A DNA stretch of 64,000 bases from Sphingomonas sp. IC-11. Lineage in GTDB: Bacteria > Pseudomonadota > Alphaproteobacteria > Sphingomonadales > Sphingomonadaceae. The first letter of the stretch is position 1; each line of letters starts with the position of its first letter. The translations under genes were made by a program, and so were the position numbers. The notes beneath the pieces were generated by a model. That model saw only the letters and a list, made by a program, of their open reading frames with translations. It was not told the DNA's origin and searched no databases. Positions 36,301-45,815 of the stretch are shown piece after piece. The DNA is taken from contig NZ_JAJNDU010000002.1 in NCBI RefSeq assembly GCF_021043365.1, forward strand, positions 1 through 64,000. The letters are read 5' to 3'.

Positions 36301-37542
36301 AAAGACAGGCGCTCGCGCGAAATCCTCCTTGCCGAATGGGTGATCGTTAAAGAGGAAAGCGTAATAGAATTCGCGCAGGCGGCGGTGGAAGTCGCGGATG
36401 CGGTCCTGATAGGCGAGCTGTGCGGTCAGATCCGTCTTAGCCAGCCGAGTGAGCAGCGCCTGCACGCCAACGGACGGCAGCACCCAGCCAAGCGCGCGCG
36501 CGGCAGCGTCGCGCCGCTCCAGCCCCGCGCGATAGGCGCGCACCTGGCCCGCCACGCTCTCGTCGCCGTTCTGATGAAAGGCGAGATACCACTTGTAGTG
36601 GAACTCCGGACCAAGTGGGGCCGAGGCCGCCCAGCGTGGGTGATTGGCGTAGAAGCGCCGCATCGTTTCCTCGCGCGGGATATCCCAGGCGTGGTTCACG
36701 CGCTCGCGCTGCGCCAGAGCGATCTCGGTCCCCTGATCCACCGGAACCGCGCGGTTGACCGCGACATGCGCCAGAGTCGGGGCGATCAGCACCAAAACCA
36801 GCCAGCAGGCGGCAAGCGTTGCGGCGTTAGCGACCGAACTCCAGCGCAAGCGGCCGATCAGCGCCGTCAGCACGATCCAGAAGAACAGATACGCCGCGAT
36901 CACCGCTAGGATCAGCAGGATCACGTCGACGCCGACGCCGGACACAATAGCGGTAAATGTGAACGGCACCGCCAGCACCGCCCAGAGCAACGCGAGCCGC
37001 AGCAAGGTCCGGCGGCGCATCAGCCCCGACCCGCCGCGCGGAAGCGCCATCAGCGAACGCAGTCGCCCTGCCTCGCGCTCACCCGAGACCTGATCGTGAA
37101 ACAGCGCGATCACGAACAAGGGCGCCAAGAACACCAGCATGAAGGCGAAGTCGAACCGCCCGGGAAGCGCGAGCTCGGGATTGAAGGTGTCACCATCGTA
37201 GATTTGCGCTTCCAATCCCAGCGCACGGATGCGCAGGATGTAGGGCGATACGTCGCGCATCCCGAGCGCCGCGAAGGCGAGCGGCGACGGCGCGTCCCAC
37301 GTCGGATGGAAGCTGTAATAGGCTGCGCTGCCGGCATCCTTGGTGCGGTCCACATAGTCTGCGACGGCGGCGATGTCCTCCGCCTGCGCCGCGGGGATCG
37401 CGGCGATTGCCGCGCGTTGGCGCGAAACTTCTGCCATGCCCGCGGCGCAGGCGGCTATCGAAAGAGCCGCCAGCAGCGCCAATGCGACGCTGCTGAGGCG
37501 CCCGCGCAGCAGCAGCCGCAATTCATGCTTCCAAAGTGTCAT
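36292..37542 (-). CDS. DUF3526 ABC-2 type permease (second)
   Basis: A 416-residue membrane protein with a DUF3526-type layout. One N-terminal helix follows WKHELRLLLRGRLSS, a periplasmic loop of about 110 residues comes next, then five helices. The first of these is followed by FHDQVSGEREAGRLRSLMALP, the ABC-2 permease coupling motif. ATG at 37542 overlaps the stop of the first permease (ATGA). A C-terminal periplasmic segment holds His and Trp-rich sequence (FHYKWYLAFHQNGDES). With the ATPase and the other permease it should form a heterodimeric transporter. Substrate unknown. Confidence 0.8.
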   Translation of the reverse strand: MTLWKHELRLLLRGRLSSVALALLAALSIAACAAGMAEVSRQRAAIAAIPAAQAEDIAAVADYVDRTKDAGSAAYYSFHPTWDAPSPLAFAALGMRDVSPYILRIRALGLEAQIYDGDTFNPELALPGRFDFAFMLVFLAPLFVIALFHDQVSGEREAGRLRSLMALPRGGSGLMRRRTLLRLALLWAVLAVPFTFTAIVSGVGVDVILLILAVIAAYLFFWIVLTALIGRLRWSSVANAATLAACWLVLVLIAPTLAHVAVNRAVPVDQGTEIALAQRERVNHAWDIPREETMRRFYANHPRWAASAPLGPEFHYKWYLAFHQNGDESVAGQVRAYRAGLERRDAAARALGWVLPSVGVQALLTRLAKTDLTAQLAYQDRIRDFHRRLREFYYAFLFNDHPFGKEDFARAPVFGR

Positions 37543-38978
37543 CGGCTCTCTCCCAACCGGCGGGAGGCCCGGACGAGCAGCACGCCAGCGACGGCCAGCC
37601 AGCCAAGCACGATTGCCAGCCCCGGCAGCGCGCCCGTGGCAAGTGCGGCGCCGCTCGGCGCCCGATAGGTGAAGTCCGGCATCTGTTCCCAATTATCCGC
37701 CGCCACGCGCTTGCGCCGGTCGGCATCGGTGTCGGTGGCGGTGTCGTCGCTGTAGCTGACTGCCTCGGCCTGCATCCGGTTGAGCCGCTGGACGAGCGCG
37801 TAGCGATATGCTTCCGCCTGCTCGAGGAAGCGGCGGTGTCCTGCAAAGTCGGTCCCGGCGGCAGCCATCGACAGCGAGCGAAGCGCAATCGCCGGGCTCA
37901 GCACGCTTACTCCCATCACGAGCGCATTCTGCCGATTTTGAGCGGCGTAGCTCTTGCCGGCATAGCGTTCGAACAATTCGGAGGTGAGCCGTTCGCCTTC
38001 GAGCGCCAGAAGGCCCTTGTAGTTGACCGGCAGATCCTCGACCCGCATGACCCCGTAACGCTTCAGCACCGATTGTTTGAAGGCGGCGAAGTGCGGATCG
38101 TCGGGATTGTGGCTATCGCCCATCCGTCGCAGGTCGCGTGCGATGGCGACATCGGTTTGGAGCCGGTTCTGCAGCGGCACCGCGGCACTCGCCAGATCGG
38201 GCGCGACACGCGGCAGCAGCACGACGGCGACGGCCCACATTGCGACCAGCGCCAGCAGCGCATCGCGGCTGCGGCGGACCGAGGCTGACACCAGCAGGAT
38301 CAGCACAACCCAGAGCGCGAGATAGGCGGCATAGCCGATCGCGATAGTCGCGATGGGCAAGGCCAGTGCGCCGGGCTGGTCGGCGATCGCGACGAAGCCG
38401 ATCATCGCCGGCAGTCCTGCGAGCAGCGCAACCGTGCCCAGCGCCCGCAGCTTGCCGCGGACCACCTGGCCGCGCGACGCGCCTTGCAGCATCAGCAGGC
38501 GCATCGTGCCGCGTTCGGTCTCCCGCGCGAGCGCGCCATAGCCCAAGAAAATCAACAACAATGGCGCGACGGCCTGAAGGACGAAAGCGGGAGTGAGCTG
38601 GCCGAAGCGGACCAGCAGCGAGCTTTGCCGCACGTCGCCGAAATTAGTGGTGTTCTGACGGTGGCCCTCGAGGAACATACTGCTGCCCGTGAACGCGTCG
38701 ACGCCGGGATCGAAGGCCGCGAGCGGTCCCAGCGGCCGGAAGATGAAGTGGCCATAGTGGACCACCCGGTGCGGATGACGGTCGGGCTGCGCATCAAAGG
38801 CGTGCTCCGCGGCATGCTGGTGCCGGGCACGCAGCTCCGCATTGCCGTGCTGGTGCGCCCAGGAACTGAGCACGGCCACCAGTGTCAGCAGCACCAGAAG
38901 CGTAAAAGCGATCACCGCGACACGATTGCGGACCATCAGCCGCAGCTCGTCACGAGCGATAAGGCGAGTAGCGCTCAT
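37539..38978 (-). CDS. DUF3526 ABC-2 type permease (first)
   Basis: A 479-residue permease, homologous in layout to its neighbour. It starts RLIARDELRLMVRNR, has one helix, then a His-rich periplasmic loop (QHGNAELRARHQHAAEHAF, then RHPHRVVHYGHF), then a five-helix block beginning TPAFVLQAVAPLLLIFLGYG with ARETERGTMRLLMLQG as coupling motif. The last helix is at the C-terminus. The His-rich loop could bind metal. Overlaps of four bases with both the ATPase and the second permease show one operon. Confidence 0.8.
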   Translation of the reverse strand: MSATRLIARDELRLMVRNRVAVIAFTLLVLLTLVAVLSSWAHQHGNAELRARHQHAAEHAFDAQPDRHPHRVVHYGHFIFRPLGPLAAFDPGVDAFTGSSMFLEGHRQNTTNFGDVRQSSLLVRFGQLTPAFVLQAVAPLLLIFLGYGALARETERGTMRLLMLQGASRGQVVRGKLRALGTVALLAGLPAMIGFVAIADQPGALALPIATIAIGYAAYLALWVVLILLVSASVRRSRDALLALVAMWAVAVVLLPRVAPDLASAAVPLQNRLQTDVAIARDLRRMGDSHNPDDPHFAAFKQSVLKRYGVMRVEDLPVNYKGLLALEGERLTSELFERYAGKSYAAQNRQNALVMGVSVLSPAIALRSLSMAAAGTDFAGHRRFLEQAEAYRYALVQRLNRMQAEAVSYSDDTATDTDADRRKRVAADNWEQMPDFTYRAPSGAALATGALPGLAIVLGWLAVAGVLLVRASRRLGESR

Positions 38979-39715
38979 GCCGCGAGCCGCTCCGCCGCGA
39001 CAGCGAAACGGGCGTGGAGCGAGCGCACGTCGAACCGCTCCGGCCCGCTCGCCGCGACTTCCTCGACAATGCGGCCGGCCTCGAGAAATCCGATCCGGTC
39101 GGCGACATCGGCGGCTGAGAGCAGGTCGTGCGTCACCATTAGCACCGCGGTGCCGCGATCGCGCACCGCGGCGACCAGCGCATTGAAATCGGCGGTAGCA
39201 CGCGGGTCGAGCCCGGAGGTCGGCTCGTCGAGCAGCAGCACGGGCACTTCACGCAGCAACGCGACCGCGATCGCCACCTTCTGCCGCATACCCTTGGAAA
39301 AGCCGCCAAGCCGCTGGTCCCAGGCGCGGTCCTGAAGCCCCGCCGCGGCAAAGGCATCGGTGATGATCCGCCGTTCCTTGCGCTCATCGGACAGCGCCAG
39401 CAGATAATCGGCATTCTCGACGGCGGTCAGATGCTCGTAGAGCGCCACATTCTCCGGCAGATAGGCGATGCACCGGCGCGCGGCGTCCGCAGCACTTCCC
39501 GGGTCGATTCCCGACACCAGAACCGTCCCGGATTGCGCGCGCACGAAGCCGAGCAATGCCGCCAGCGTCGTCGACTTGCCCGCGCCGTTGCCGCCGAGCA
39601 GTGCCGTGATGCTGCCTGCGGGCACCTGCAAGGAAAGCCCGTCGAGGACGCGATGCTGGCCGTACGCGAGCACCAGGTTGTCGATTAGGATCGGTGCGAA
39701 ATTGTCTTTGGTCAT
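38975..39715 (-). CDS. ABC transporter ATP-binding protein (CcmA/NatA-like)
   Basis: A 246-residue ATPase. Walker A GGNGAGKST is at 41-49, the signature is FSKGMRQ (139-145) in place of LSGGQ, Walker B ends at LLLDEP (160-165), and the switch His is in MVTHDLLSAAD. YLPENVALYEHLT is like NosF-type ATPases, which pair with ABC-2 permeases. ATG at 39715 lies 10 bases after the TonB-receptor stop; the frame upstream to 39769 overlaps that gene. It energises the DUF3526 permease pair. Confidence 0.88.
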   Translation of the reverse strand: MTKDNFAPILIDNLVLAYGQHRVLDGLSLQVPAGSITALLGGNGAGKSTTLAALLGFVRAQSGTVLVSGIDPGSAADAARRCIAYLPENVALYEHLTAVENADYLLALSDERKERRIITDAFAAAGLQDRAWDQRLGGFSKGMRQKVAIAVALLREVPVLLLDEPTSGLDPRATADFNALVAAVRDRGTAVLMVTHDLLSAADVADRIGFLEAGRIVEEVAASGPERFDVRSLHARFAVAAERLAA

Positions 39716-39725
39716 CGGCTGATCC

Positions 39726-41810
39726 TCAGATGTCGAAGCGGAGGGACGCGCGCACGGTGCGCGGTGCACCGGGGTAGATCCACAAGGCGCTGTAGGAGCT
39801 GGCCGCGTACCGCTCGTCGAACAGATTGTCCGCCTCTAGGCGGAAGCGGAGGTTGTCGGTGAGGGGCGCCTCTATCGCCGCCTTCGCCTTGACATAGCCC
39901 GGCAGCAGCACCGGCGTCGCCGCCACCGATCCGGCTCGGTCGCCGACATAAGCAACGCCGCCGCTCAACTGCCAGTCGCCGCGTCCGGTCGGAATGCGGT
40001 GCACCACCAGCAGCGTGCCCGAATGCTCCGGCACGTTCAGTACCTCCGGCGTCGGGAATGCCGCATCGTCCGCCTTCGCATCGAGCCAGGCATAGTTGGC
40101 GACGATCTGCCAGCGCTGGCCGAGCCGTGCCGATGCGTCGAGCTCGATCCCGCGGCTGACCAAGCTGCCGACCGGAGCGAGATAGTTCGGATCGACCGGA
40201 TCAGTGGTGAGGATGTCCTGCTTGCGGATGTCGAACCAGGTCGCCGCCACGTCGATCCCTGGCAGACTGGCGGCAATGCCCAACTCATAGCCGCGGCCGG
40301 TTTCCGGTCCGAAGCCAGCGCCGTTGCGATCCGTTCCTGTGTTAAGCGAGAAGTTCTCACCCCAATTGGCATGCACCGCGATCGCGTCGCTCAAGCGATA
40401 GCGGCCGCCGAGGCGGAAGCTCACCGGCTCGTCGATGTTACGCCCAGTGCCGCCGGTGTTGTTGTTGACGATCTTCTGTCGATAGGGGTCGATCCGCGCG
40501 CCGCCGACGAGCGTCAGCCGATCGGTGATCTCCCACATGTCCTGAAGGTAGATGGTGCCCGCCCAGCGGCTCTCGTCATTGTTGGTGAACGGCCGCAGCG
40601 GCGCCGCCACTGAGCCATAGACCGGATCGAACAGGTCGATTGCGTAAGGCGCGGCCGCCGACGGATTGATGCGCATCCAGCGCTCGCCATAGCGGAAGCG
40701 GTACCCCTTTAGCCCGACGCTGAGGCGATGCCGCCCGAGCTGGCCGGCGAGCTCCAGCCGTGCTGACAGATCATCGACGCTGAAGTCGCGCGAGCGGCGC
40801 TGGCGCCATAGCGACGTGCCGACGATGCGCGATTGATCCGCCGACAGACCCTTCAGCGTCCCCGTGCGCCAGACAAAGCCGCCATTCAGCGTCCAACCAT
40901 CCCCGAGATCCGCAAGTCCAGTCAGCTGGTGCTGGTCGTTGCGCGATCTGGTGAGGCCGTTCGAGGGTTCCCCATAATAGTTGGAGCGCGGCAGCGCATT
41001 AGCGTCTCCGTCGATCGCGGGAATGCCGCGATCGAACGGGGTATCGAACTGGCTGAACTCTCCCGAATAGGTCAGCCGTACCGCCTCGCTCGGGCGCCAG
41101 GTGAGCGACGGCGACACGACCCGACGCTGGATCGACACCGTGTCGCGCCACCCGTCGCTGTCTTCGGCCGCGACCACGATCCGTGCCGCCAGCCTATCAC
41201 TGAGCGGCCCAGTCGCATCCACTTCCACCCGGCGCGTGTCGAAGGAGCCGTAGCTGATCATGGCGTTGGCGTGGGGCGTGAAGCGTGGCACCTTCGTCAC
41301 GATGTTGACCCGCCCGCCCGGATCGACATCGCCGAACAGCGCGCCAGCCGGCCCTTTCAGCACTTCGATCCGTTCGGTGGTCGCCGGATCGCGCGGCGGC
41401 GCCATGCCGCGGTTCGCCATGAAGCCATTCAGATAGTATTCCGCACCCCCGTCAGGGGTGCCGAGAAATCCACGGACGGCAAAATTGTCGATCACGCCGC
41501 CACGATTGTTCTGCTGGCTAAAACCGCTCACCAGTTCGAGTGCGTCGCTCAAGCGGTAAGTGCCTGCCGCGTCCAGTATGTCCCGCTCGATGGACCGGCT
41601 CGACTGCGACATGCGTTCGGTTACGCGATCGGAGGAAAGCGTGCGATCCACGGTGTCGCGCGATCCGAGTACGACGATGTCGTACTTCTCGGCATCTTGC
41701 CGAATATGGTCGGCCCTGTCTTGAGCCTGCGCGTTAGAGGTCACCGCCCCGGCAGAGAGCGCAAGCCAGAGGACAGACGAGCGCAGATGCGTAGAAGGCT
41801 CAACAGGCAC
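39726..41810 (-). CDS. TonB-dependent siderophore-type receptor
   Basis: A 694-residue receptor of the siderophore class. Signal peptide about 1-29 (SNAQAQ). The plug begins RLSDALELVSGFSQQNNRGG and contains FAVRGFLGTPDGG, ERIEVLKGPAGALFGDVDPGGRVNIVTK, the FecA/FhuA-type pattern. The C-terminus NLFDERYAASSYSALWIYPGAPRTV ends in RASLRFDI with a terminal aromatic two residues before the end. It leads the operon with the DUF3526 ABC transporter. The GTG start at 41810 has a weak RBS, so the first ten residues are uncertain. Ligand could be a ferric siderophore or another metallophore. Confidence 0.88.
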   Translation of the reverse strand: MPVEPSTHLRSSVLWLALSAGAVTSNAQAQDRADHIRQDAEKYDIVVLGSRDTVDRTLSSDRVTERMSQSSRSIERDILDAAGTYRLSDALELVSGFSQQNNRGGVIDNFAVRGFLGTPDGGAEYYLNGFMANRGMAPPRDPATTERIEVLKGPAGALFGDVDPGGRVNIVTKVPRFTPHANAMISYGSFDTRRVEVDATGPLSDRLAARIVVAAEDSDGWRDTVSIQRRVVSPSLTWRPSEAVRLTYSGEFSQFDTPFDRGIPAIDGDANALPRSNYYGEPSNGLTRSRNDQHQLTGLADLGDGWTLNGGFVWRTGTLKGLSADQSRIVGTSLWRQRRSRDFSVDDLSARLELAGQLGRHRLSVGLKGYRFRYGERWMRINPSAAAPYAIDLFDPVYGSVAAPLRPFTNNDESRWAGTIYLQDMWEITDRLTLVGGARIDPYRQKIVNNNTGGTGRNIDEPVSFRLGGRYRLSDAIAVHANWGENFSLNTGTDRNGAGFGPETGRGYELGIAASLPGIDVAATWFDIRKQDILTTDPVDPNYLAPVGSLVSRGIELDASARLGQRWQIVANYAWLDAKADDAAFPTPEVLNVPEHSGTLLVVHRIPTGRGDWQLSGGVAYVGDRAGSVAATPVLLPGYVKAKAAIEAPLTDNLRFRLEADNLFDERYAASSYSALWIYPGAPRTVRASLRFDI

Positions 41811-41835
41811 AATCGATTATTCTCGCTTCATGGTA

Positions 41836-41876
41836 TGTTGCATCATCTCATAAGACATTCCCGTCATGATGCAACA
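41836..41876. promoter_or_regulatory. 11-bp inverted repeat between TonB receptor and Rrf2 gene
   Basis: TGTTGCATCAT (41836-41846) and ATGATGCAACA (41866-41876) are perfect reverse complements, 19 bases apart. They lie 26-66 bases upstream of the receptor's GTG on the minus strand. The GCAAC core recurs in the dyad just before the Rrf2 start codon. Best read as a regulator-binding pair; a leader hairpin is an alternative. Confidence 0.55.
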
Positions 41877-42028
41877 CAGCCTTGTCGGTTTGCCCACCGC
41901 AATGCCGCGCCCCGGTGCCTGCACCTGGCCCAAGGCTGCTGCACGGCGGGCCCTCGCCGGCATGCGTCGACTGACTCGAGGTAAACTTGTGAGGGAATGA
42001 CAAACGCACTTGAAGCCGACAAACATAC

Positions 42029-42045
42029 GCAACATATGAAGTTGC
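42029..42045. promoter_or_regulatory. GCAAC-N7-GTTGC dyad at the Rrf2 start
   Basis: GCAAC (42029-42033), seven bases, GTTGC (42041-42045), immediately followed by the ATG at 42046. It shares the GCAACATA core with the 11-bp repeat at 41836-41876. It may be the autoregulatory site of the Rrf2 protein. Confidence 0.45.
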
Positions 42046-42510
42046 ATGAGAAGAGATAGCCGACTCTCGGGCGTGCTCCACGTCCTGCTCCACATGGCGG
42101 AACAGCCGGCTCCGGTCACATCGGAGGCATTGGCGCGTGCGATGGGCACGAACCCCGTGGTGATCCGCCGGATTATGGCGGGCTTGCGCGATCGGGGTTA
42201 TGTCCGCTCCGGCAAGGGCCATCGCGGCGGCTGGACGATTGCATGCGATCTCGCGTCGGTGACGCTCCGCGACGTCTACGAAGCGCTTGGCCGCCCCGAA
42301 CTCCTGGCGATGGGCAACCGGACCGAGGCGCCAGGCTGCCTTGTCGAGCAGGCGGTGAACGCTGCGCTCGGCGAGGCCTTCGATGAAGCCGAAGCACTGC
42401 TGCTCTGTCGGTTCGGCGAAGTCTCGCTTGCTGCACTCAGCGCCGATTTTCACATGCGCCTCGCCGAACGCGGCGGGTCGCTCGCCCTGGAGACCAACCA
42501 TGCAGCATGA
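42046..42510 (+). CDS. Rrf2 family transcriptional regulator
   Basis: A 154-residue Rrf2-type winged helix regulator. [18 protein letters not shown] opens the domain and [32 protein letters not shown] is the helix-turn-helix with wing GHRGGW. Three Cys are present (near residues 66, 98 and 121), but their spacing does not match the IscR/NsrR cluster triad, so an Fe-S cluster is uncertain. It may sense by thiol oxidation. The gene overlaps the TrxB-like flavoprotein gene by 11 bases. It diverges from the TonB receptor operon. Confidence 0.88.
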   Translation: MRRDSRLSGVLHVLLHMAEQPAPVTSEALARAMGTNPVVIRRIMAGLRDRGYVRSGKGHRGGWTIACDLASVTLRDVYEALGRPELLAMGNRTEAPGCLVEQAVNAALGEAFDEAEALLLCRFGEVSLAALSADFHMRLAERGGSLALETNHAA

Positions 42511-43393
42511 TGTCGTGATCGTCGGCGGCGCTTTCGCCGGACTCGCCGCCGCCACTTATCTCGCTCGTGCGCAACGGCGCGTCTGCATCATCGACGTGCG
42601 CCGGCCGCGCAATCGCTTCGCCGACGCCTCGCATGGCTTTCTCGGTTTCGACGGCGCGGACCCGCAATCGATCCTTACCAAGGCGCGCGGCCAAGTGGCC
42701 CGGTATCCAGGCGTGACGATGATCGAAGCGGAGGCGACGGAAGCGCGCACGTTACCTGACGGATTCGCAGTATCACTTGCGAGCGGCGAGGAGGTCTCGG
42801 CGCGCAAGGCTATTCTGGCCTTCGGGCTGCGCGACACGCTGGAGCCGATCCCTGGCCTGCAGGAGCGCTGGGGCAAGACCGTGCTCCACTGTCCCTATTG
42901 CCATGGCTTAGAGTTTGCCGGCCGGCGCTTGGGCGTGCTGTTCCGGACGCCGATGTCAGCACACCAGGCCTGCCTGGTCGCCGAATGGGGGCCGACCACG
43001 CTGTTCTTGAACGGCGGGCAGCTCGATCTCGAGAGCGCGGAAAGGCTCGCGAAACATGGCGTGAGCGTCGAGGCGGGCAGGCTGGCGCGGCTGGTCGGGG
43101 AGAATGCCGGCTTGTCTGCCGTGGAGTTCGAGGACGGGCGTACAAGGCCGGTTGAGGCGCTTTATGTGGCCCCGCAATCCTGCATGGCGAGTCCGATCGC
43201 CGAGCAGCTTGGCGCCGCAATCGACGAAGGCCCGTTGGGGCCAGTGATCAGGACCGATGCGGACAAGATGACCACCGTACCCGGCCTCTATGCCGCTGGC
43301 GACATCGCACGCGCTCCGCATGCGGTCAGCTGGGCGGTTGCCGATGGGGTCACGGCGGGGACCGCCGCTCATCGTACCCTCGTGTTCGGCTGA
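42500..43393 (+). CDS. Thioredoxin reductase-like flavoprotein
   Basis: A 297-residue FAD/NAD(P) oxidoreductase of the TrxB type. GGAFAG (9-14) binds FAD, the redox pair is Cys130 and Cys133 (CPYCHG), and [13 protein letters not shown] is the C-terminal FAD motif. The CPYCHG form, with a following Gly-Leu-Glu, is a subgroup often encoded beside Rrf2 regulators; its partner is not a standard thioredoxin as far as can be seen. GxGxxG for NADPH is degenerate ([10 protein letters not shown]), so cofactor use is doubtful. ATG at 42500 overlaps the end of the Rrf2 gene. Function unknown; redox sensing or disulfide reduction is likely. Confidence 0.85.
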   Translation: MQHDVVIVGGAFAGLAAATYLARAQRRVCIIDVRRPRNRFADASHGFLGFDGADPQSILTKARGQVARYPGVTMIEAEATEARTLPDGFAVSLASGEEVSARKAILAFGLRDTLEPIPGLQERWGKTVLHCPYCHGLEFAGRRLGVLFRTPMSAHQACLVAEWGPTTLFLNGGQLDLESAERLAKHGVSVEAGRLARLVGENAGLSAVEFEDGRTRPVEALYVAPQSCMASPIAEQLGAAIDEGPLGPVIRTDADKMTTVPGLYAAGDIARAPHAVSWAVADGVTAGTAAHRTLVFG

Positions 43394-43501
43394 TCGGTCG
43401 CTCCCAGGCAACCCTTCACCGGCCCCTCGATGGTGACGACCTAGGCGCAGAGCACGCCGCGCAAGGTGCCGGGCTTGCTATCCAGGAAGATGCGATTGGA
43501 A

Positions 43502-43529
43502 GCGCCGGCGTGCAGATGCACGCCGGCGC
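43502..43529. terminator. Perfect GC-rich hairpin between convergent genes
   Basis: GCGCCGGCGTGCA (43502-43514) and TGCACGCCGGCGC (43517-43529) form a perfect 13-bp stem around GA. It lies between the stops of the TrxB-like gene and the zinc receptor. No U-tract follows on either strand, so it may block transcription through structure, or protect mRNA 3' ends. Confidence 0.6.
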
Positions 43530-43535
43530 CGATAC

Positions 43536-45815
43536 TCAAAACGAGTGCCGCATGCCGATCGCAAGGCTGCGACCGCGTAGCGGTGACTGGTCCTTCACGA
43601 ACGAGGTGTGCGCAAAAGCCAGCTCGTTGAGCAGGTTGGTGCCGCGCACATATAGTTCCACCCCCTTGGTCTGTCCAAGATCGAGGCGGTAGCTGAGCGT
43701 GGCATTGAGCATGTCATAACCCGGCGTCGGCGTCTCGTAGGCAGCCACCTTATCCTGGGCGAAGGTGTGATAGTATTCCACATCGCCCGACACAGCGCCT
43801 GCCGAAAGGTCATAGCGCGCGCCGAGACGCCCGGGCGGGATGCGCGGCAGATTGTCGTCCTCGCGCTTGAGGTCGGCGTCGACGTAGTCGCCGAACAACG
43901 TGAGGCGCGACGATGGGTTGAAGGCGTAGCTCACTTGGCCGTCGATCCCGGCGAAACGCGCAGCCGCCGCGGTGTAGACCAGGAAATTGTGCGGTATACC
44001 GGTTTCGGTTTCCGTCTCCTGCAGGCGTGCAAACACATAGTCGTCCACGCTCTGGTAGAAGAGACCGACTTCGAATTCGAGCAGACCGCCCGTCTTTCGG
44101 AACGTCAAATTGATCGCGTCGGTTTTCTCCAGGACATCTTCTGCGGAGAGGCCGGCCTCTCCCAGGACCGGATTGCCGACGGCGAGCCCGAGCTCGTAGC
44201 TGTTGGTGGCCAGATTGTTGCCGCGCGCATAGAGTTCGCGCACGCTTGGGGCACGTTCGGTATGCCCGAGAGAAAGCGCCAGCGCATAACCTTGCCCCAC
44301 ATTCCAGGTAGCGCCGAGCGACGCCGAGAACGGATTGTGCCGCACAGTTGGATTCCGCGCCCGGAACGCGTCGACGTCCTCGCTTTCAAGGATGTTCTTC
44401 CAGTCAGTTCCATACCATTCGACGAACAGGGCCTCGACGTCCGGGCTCAACGTGGAGCGCCAGGTCGGCACCGTTACGTCGATCCTGCGCCAGTCCTTGC
44501 GCACGGCTGCCTCGATATCGAGCGCGCCGAACGAGCGGCGCTCGGTGAGGAAGATTCCCACATTCTCGGTCAGGAAATCGGGGTTCCCGTCGAAGCCATA
44601 GGCACCCTCAGGGAAGGGCTTGTGGAGGTCGTTGACGTTGATCCCGCCGAACCTTCCGTCGGTATATTGCACGCCAAGCGTGCCGGCGAAGCCAAGAACC
44701 GGCTTGTGGGTCAGCTCCAGGCGCCCGTCCCAGACCTCGTTCGTGAAGCGCGTGAACAGGAGATCGCCGTCGACCTCGTCATGTGCATAATCGGTATAGG
44801 AGAGACGCAGCCGCGCGTCGGAGAACCCCGGCAGCAGGTCCGTATAGTCTGCACGGACATCCACCCGGTCGCTGTGCAGCCTGATCGCGGCGGTATGATC
44901 GTCCGGCCCGCCGAACGGGTCTTCAAAGCTGCCATGCGCTGCGCAATGGAGGTCGAGGCCATGGGTGTGGCAGACAGCGTTTCGATGGCTGTGGCCGGGA
45001 AGCCCATATTCGCTTTCCATTCGCGAATAGGCAGCGCCGATATAGCCCTTCGATGTGATCCAGGAAGCGCCGACGGCGTAGCTGGTGCTCTCGGCAAAGG
45101 AGTCACGCAGGCGGTCCGACCCATAGGCGTCCGGCACGTCGTAATCCTCTGCCGCGCGGCGCGCGCCTTCGGCATGGACCGCGAACTGGCCGACACCCGC
45201 GGTTACGCGGCCGACCACCGTCTTTTCCTCGTCGCCGGTGCCGTAGCGGACCTCGGTTGCCCCGGTGACGCCGCCGACCGGAACCGACTTGGGTACCTTG
45301 CTGTCGACCAGGTTGATCGCGCCGTTGGTGGCGTTGCCGCCATAGCGGATCGCGGAAGGCCCCCGCTGAATTTCGATCGCTTCGAGCAGCAACGGATCGG
45401 TGGTGATCGCGTGGTCGGGTGAGACCGAAGACGCATCGAACAGATTGGCGCCGTCGCTGAGCACTTCGATACGTGGCAAGGTTTGGCCGCGGATCACCGG
45501 ACGCGAGGCGCCGCCGCCGAAATTATCGAGGTGAATGCCGGGAAGGCCGGCGAGCGTCTCGCCCAGACCGCCTTGGCGCCGGTGGACGAGCGCATCGCCT
45601 TCAAGCACCTGAACGGGCAGGGCGCTCTCTTCGGTCTTGAGCGAGCGGCCGGTGACCACGATGTCGCTTGAACCGTCCCCGCCGCGCCGCTGCCGGTGCC
45701 GATCGTTCTCCGCTTGCGCGTCGGATCCTGACTGGCTCCAAGCCACTGACGGCGCAAGCACCAAAGCGGCTGTGGCCAGCAGCGCCGCTGCGCCGCGGTT
45801 ATCGGGAAAACGCAT
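43536..45815 (-). CDS. znuD: ZnuD-like TonB-dependent zinc receptor
   Basis: A 759-residue outer-membrane receptor. The signal peptide is about 1-27 (VAWSQ), TonB-box-like DIVVTGRS follows, and the plug holds QRGPSAIRYGGNATNGAINLVD. The hallmark is an extracellular loop with GHSH, CHTHGLDLHCAAH and DDH at residues about 274-307; clustered His and paired Cys at this place are a feature of neisserial ZnuD. The C-terminus GMRHSF ends in Phe. A Zur-like box lies in the promoter. Zinc import across the outer membrane is the best call; the inner-membrane ZnuABC is not in the window. Confidence 0.88.
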   Translation of the reverse strand: MRFPDNRGAAALLATAALVLAPSVAWSQSGSDAQAENDRHRQRRGGDGSSDIVVTGRSLKTEESALPVQVLEGDALVHRRQGGLGETLAGLPGIHLDNFGGGASRPVIRGQTLPRIEVLSDGANLFDASSVSPDHAITTDPLLLEAIEIQRGPSAIRYGGNATNGAINLVDSKVPKSVPVGGVTGATEVRYGTGDEEKTVVGRVTAGVGQFAVHAEGARRAAEDYDVPDAYGSDRLRDSFAESTSYAVGASWITSKGYIGAAYSRMESEYGLPGHSHRNAVCHTHGLDLHCAAHGSFEDPFGGPDDHTAAIRLHSDRVDVRADYTDLLPGFSDARLRLSYTDYAHDEVDGDLLFTRFTNEVWDGRLELTHKPVLGFAGTLGVQYTDGRFGGINVNDLHKPFPEGAYGFDGNPDFLTENVGIFLTERRSFGALDIEAAVRKDWRRIDVTVPTWRSTLSPDVEALFVEWYGTDWKNILESEDVDAFRARNPTVRHNPFSASLGATWNVGQGYALALSLGHTERAPSVRELYARGNNLATNSYELGLAVGNPVLGEAGLSAEDVLEKTDAINLTFRKTGGLLEFEVGLFYQSVDDYVFARLQETETETGIPHNFLVYTAAAARFAGIDGQVSYAFNPSSRLTLFGDYVDADLKREDDNLPRIPPGRLGARYDLSAGAVSGDVEYYHTFAQDKVAAYETPTPGYDMLNATLSYRLDLGQTKGVELYVRGTNLLNELAFAHTSFVKDQSPLRGRSLAIGMRHSF

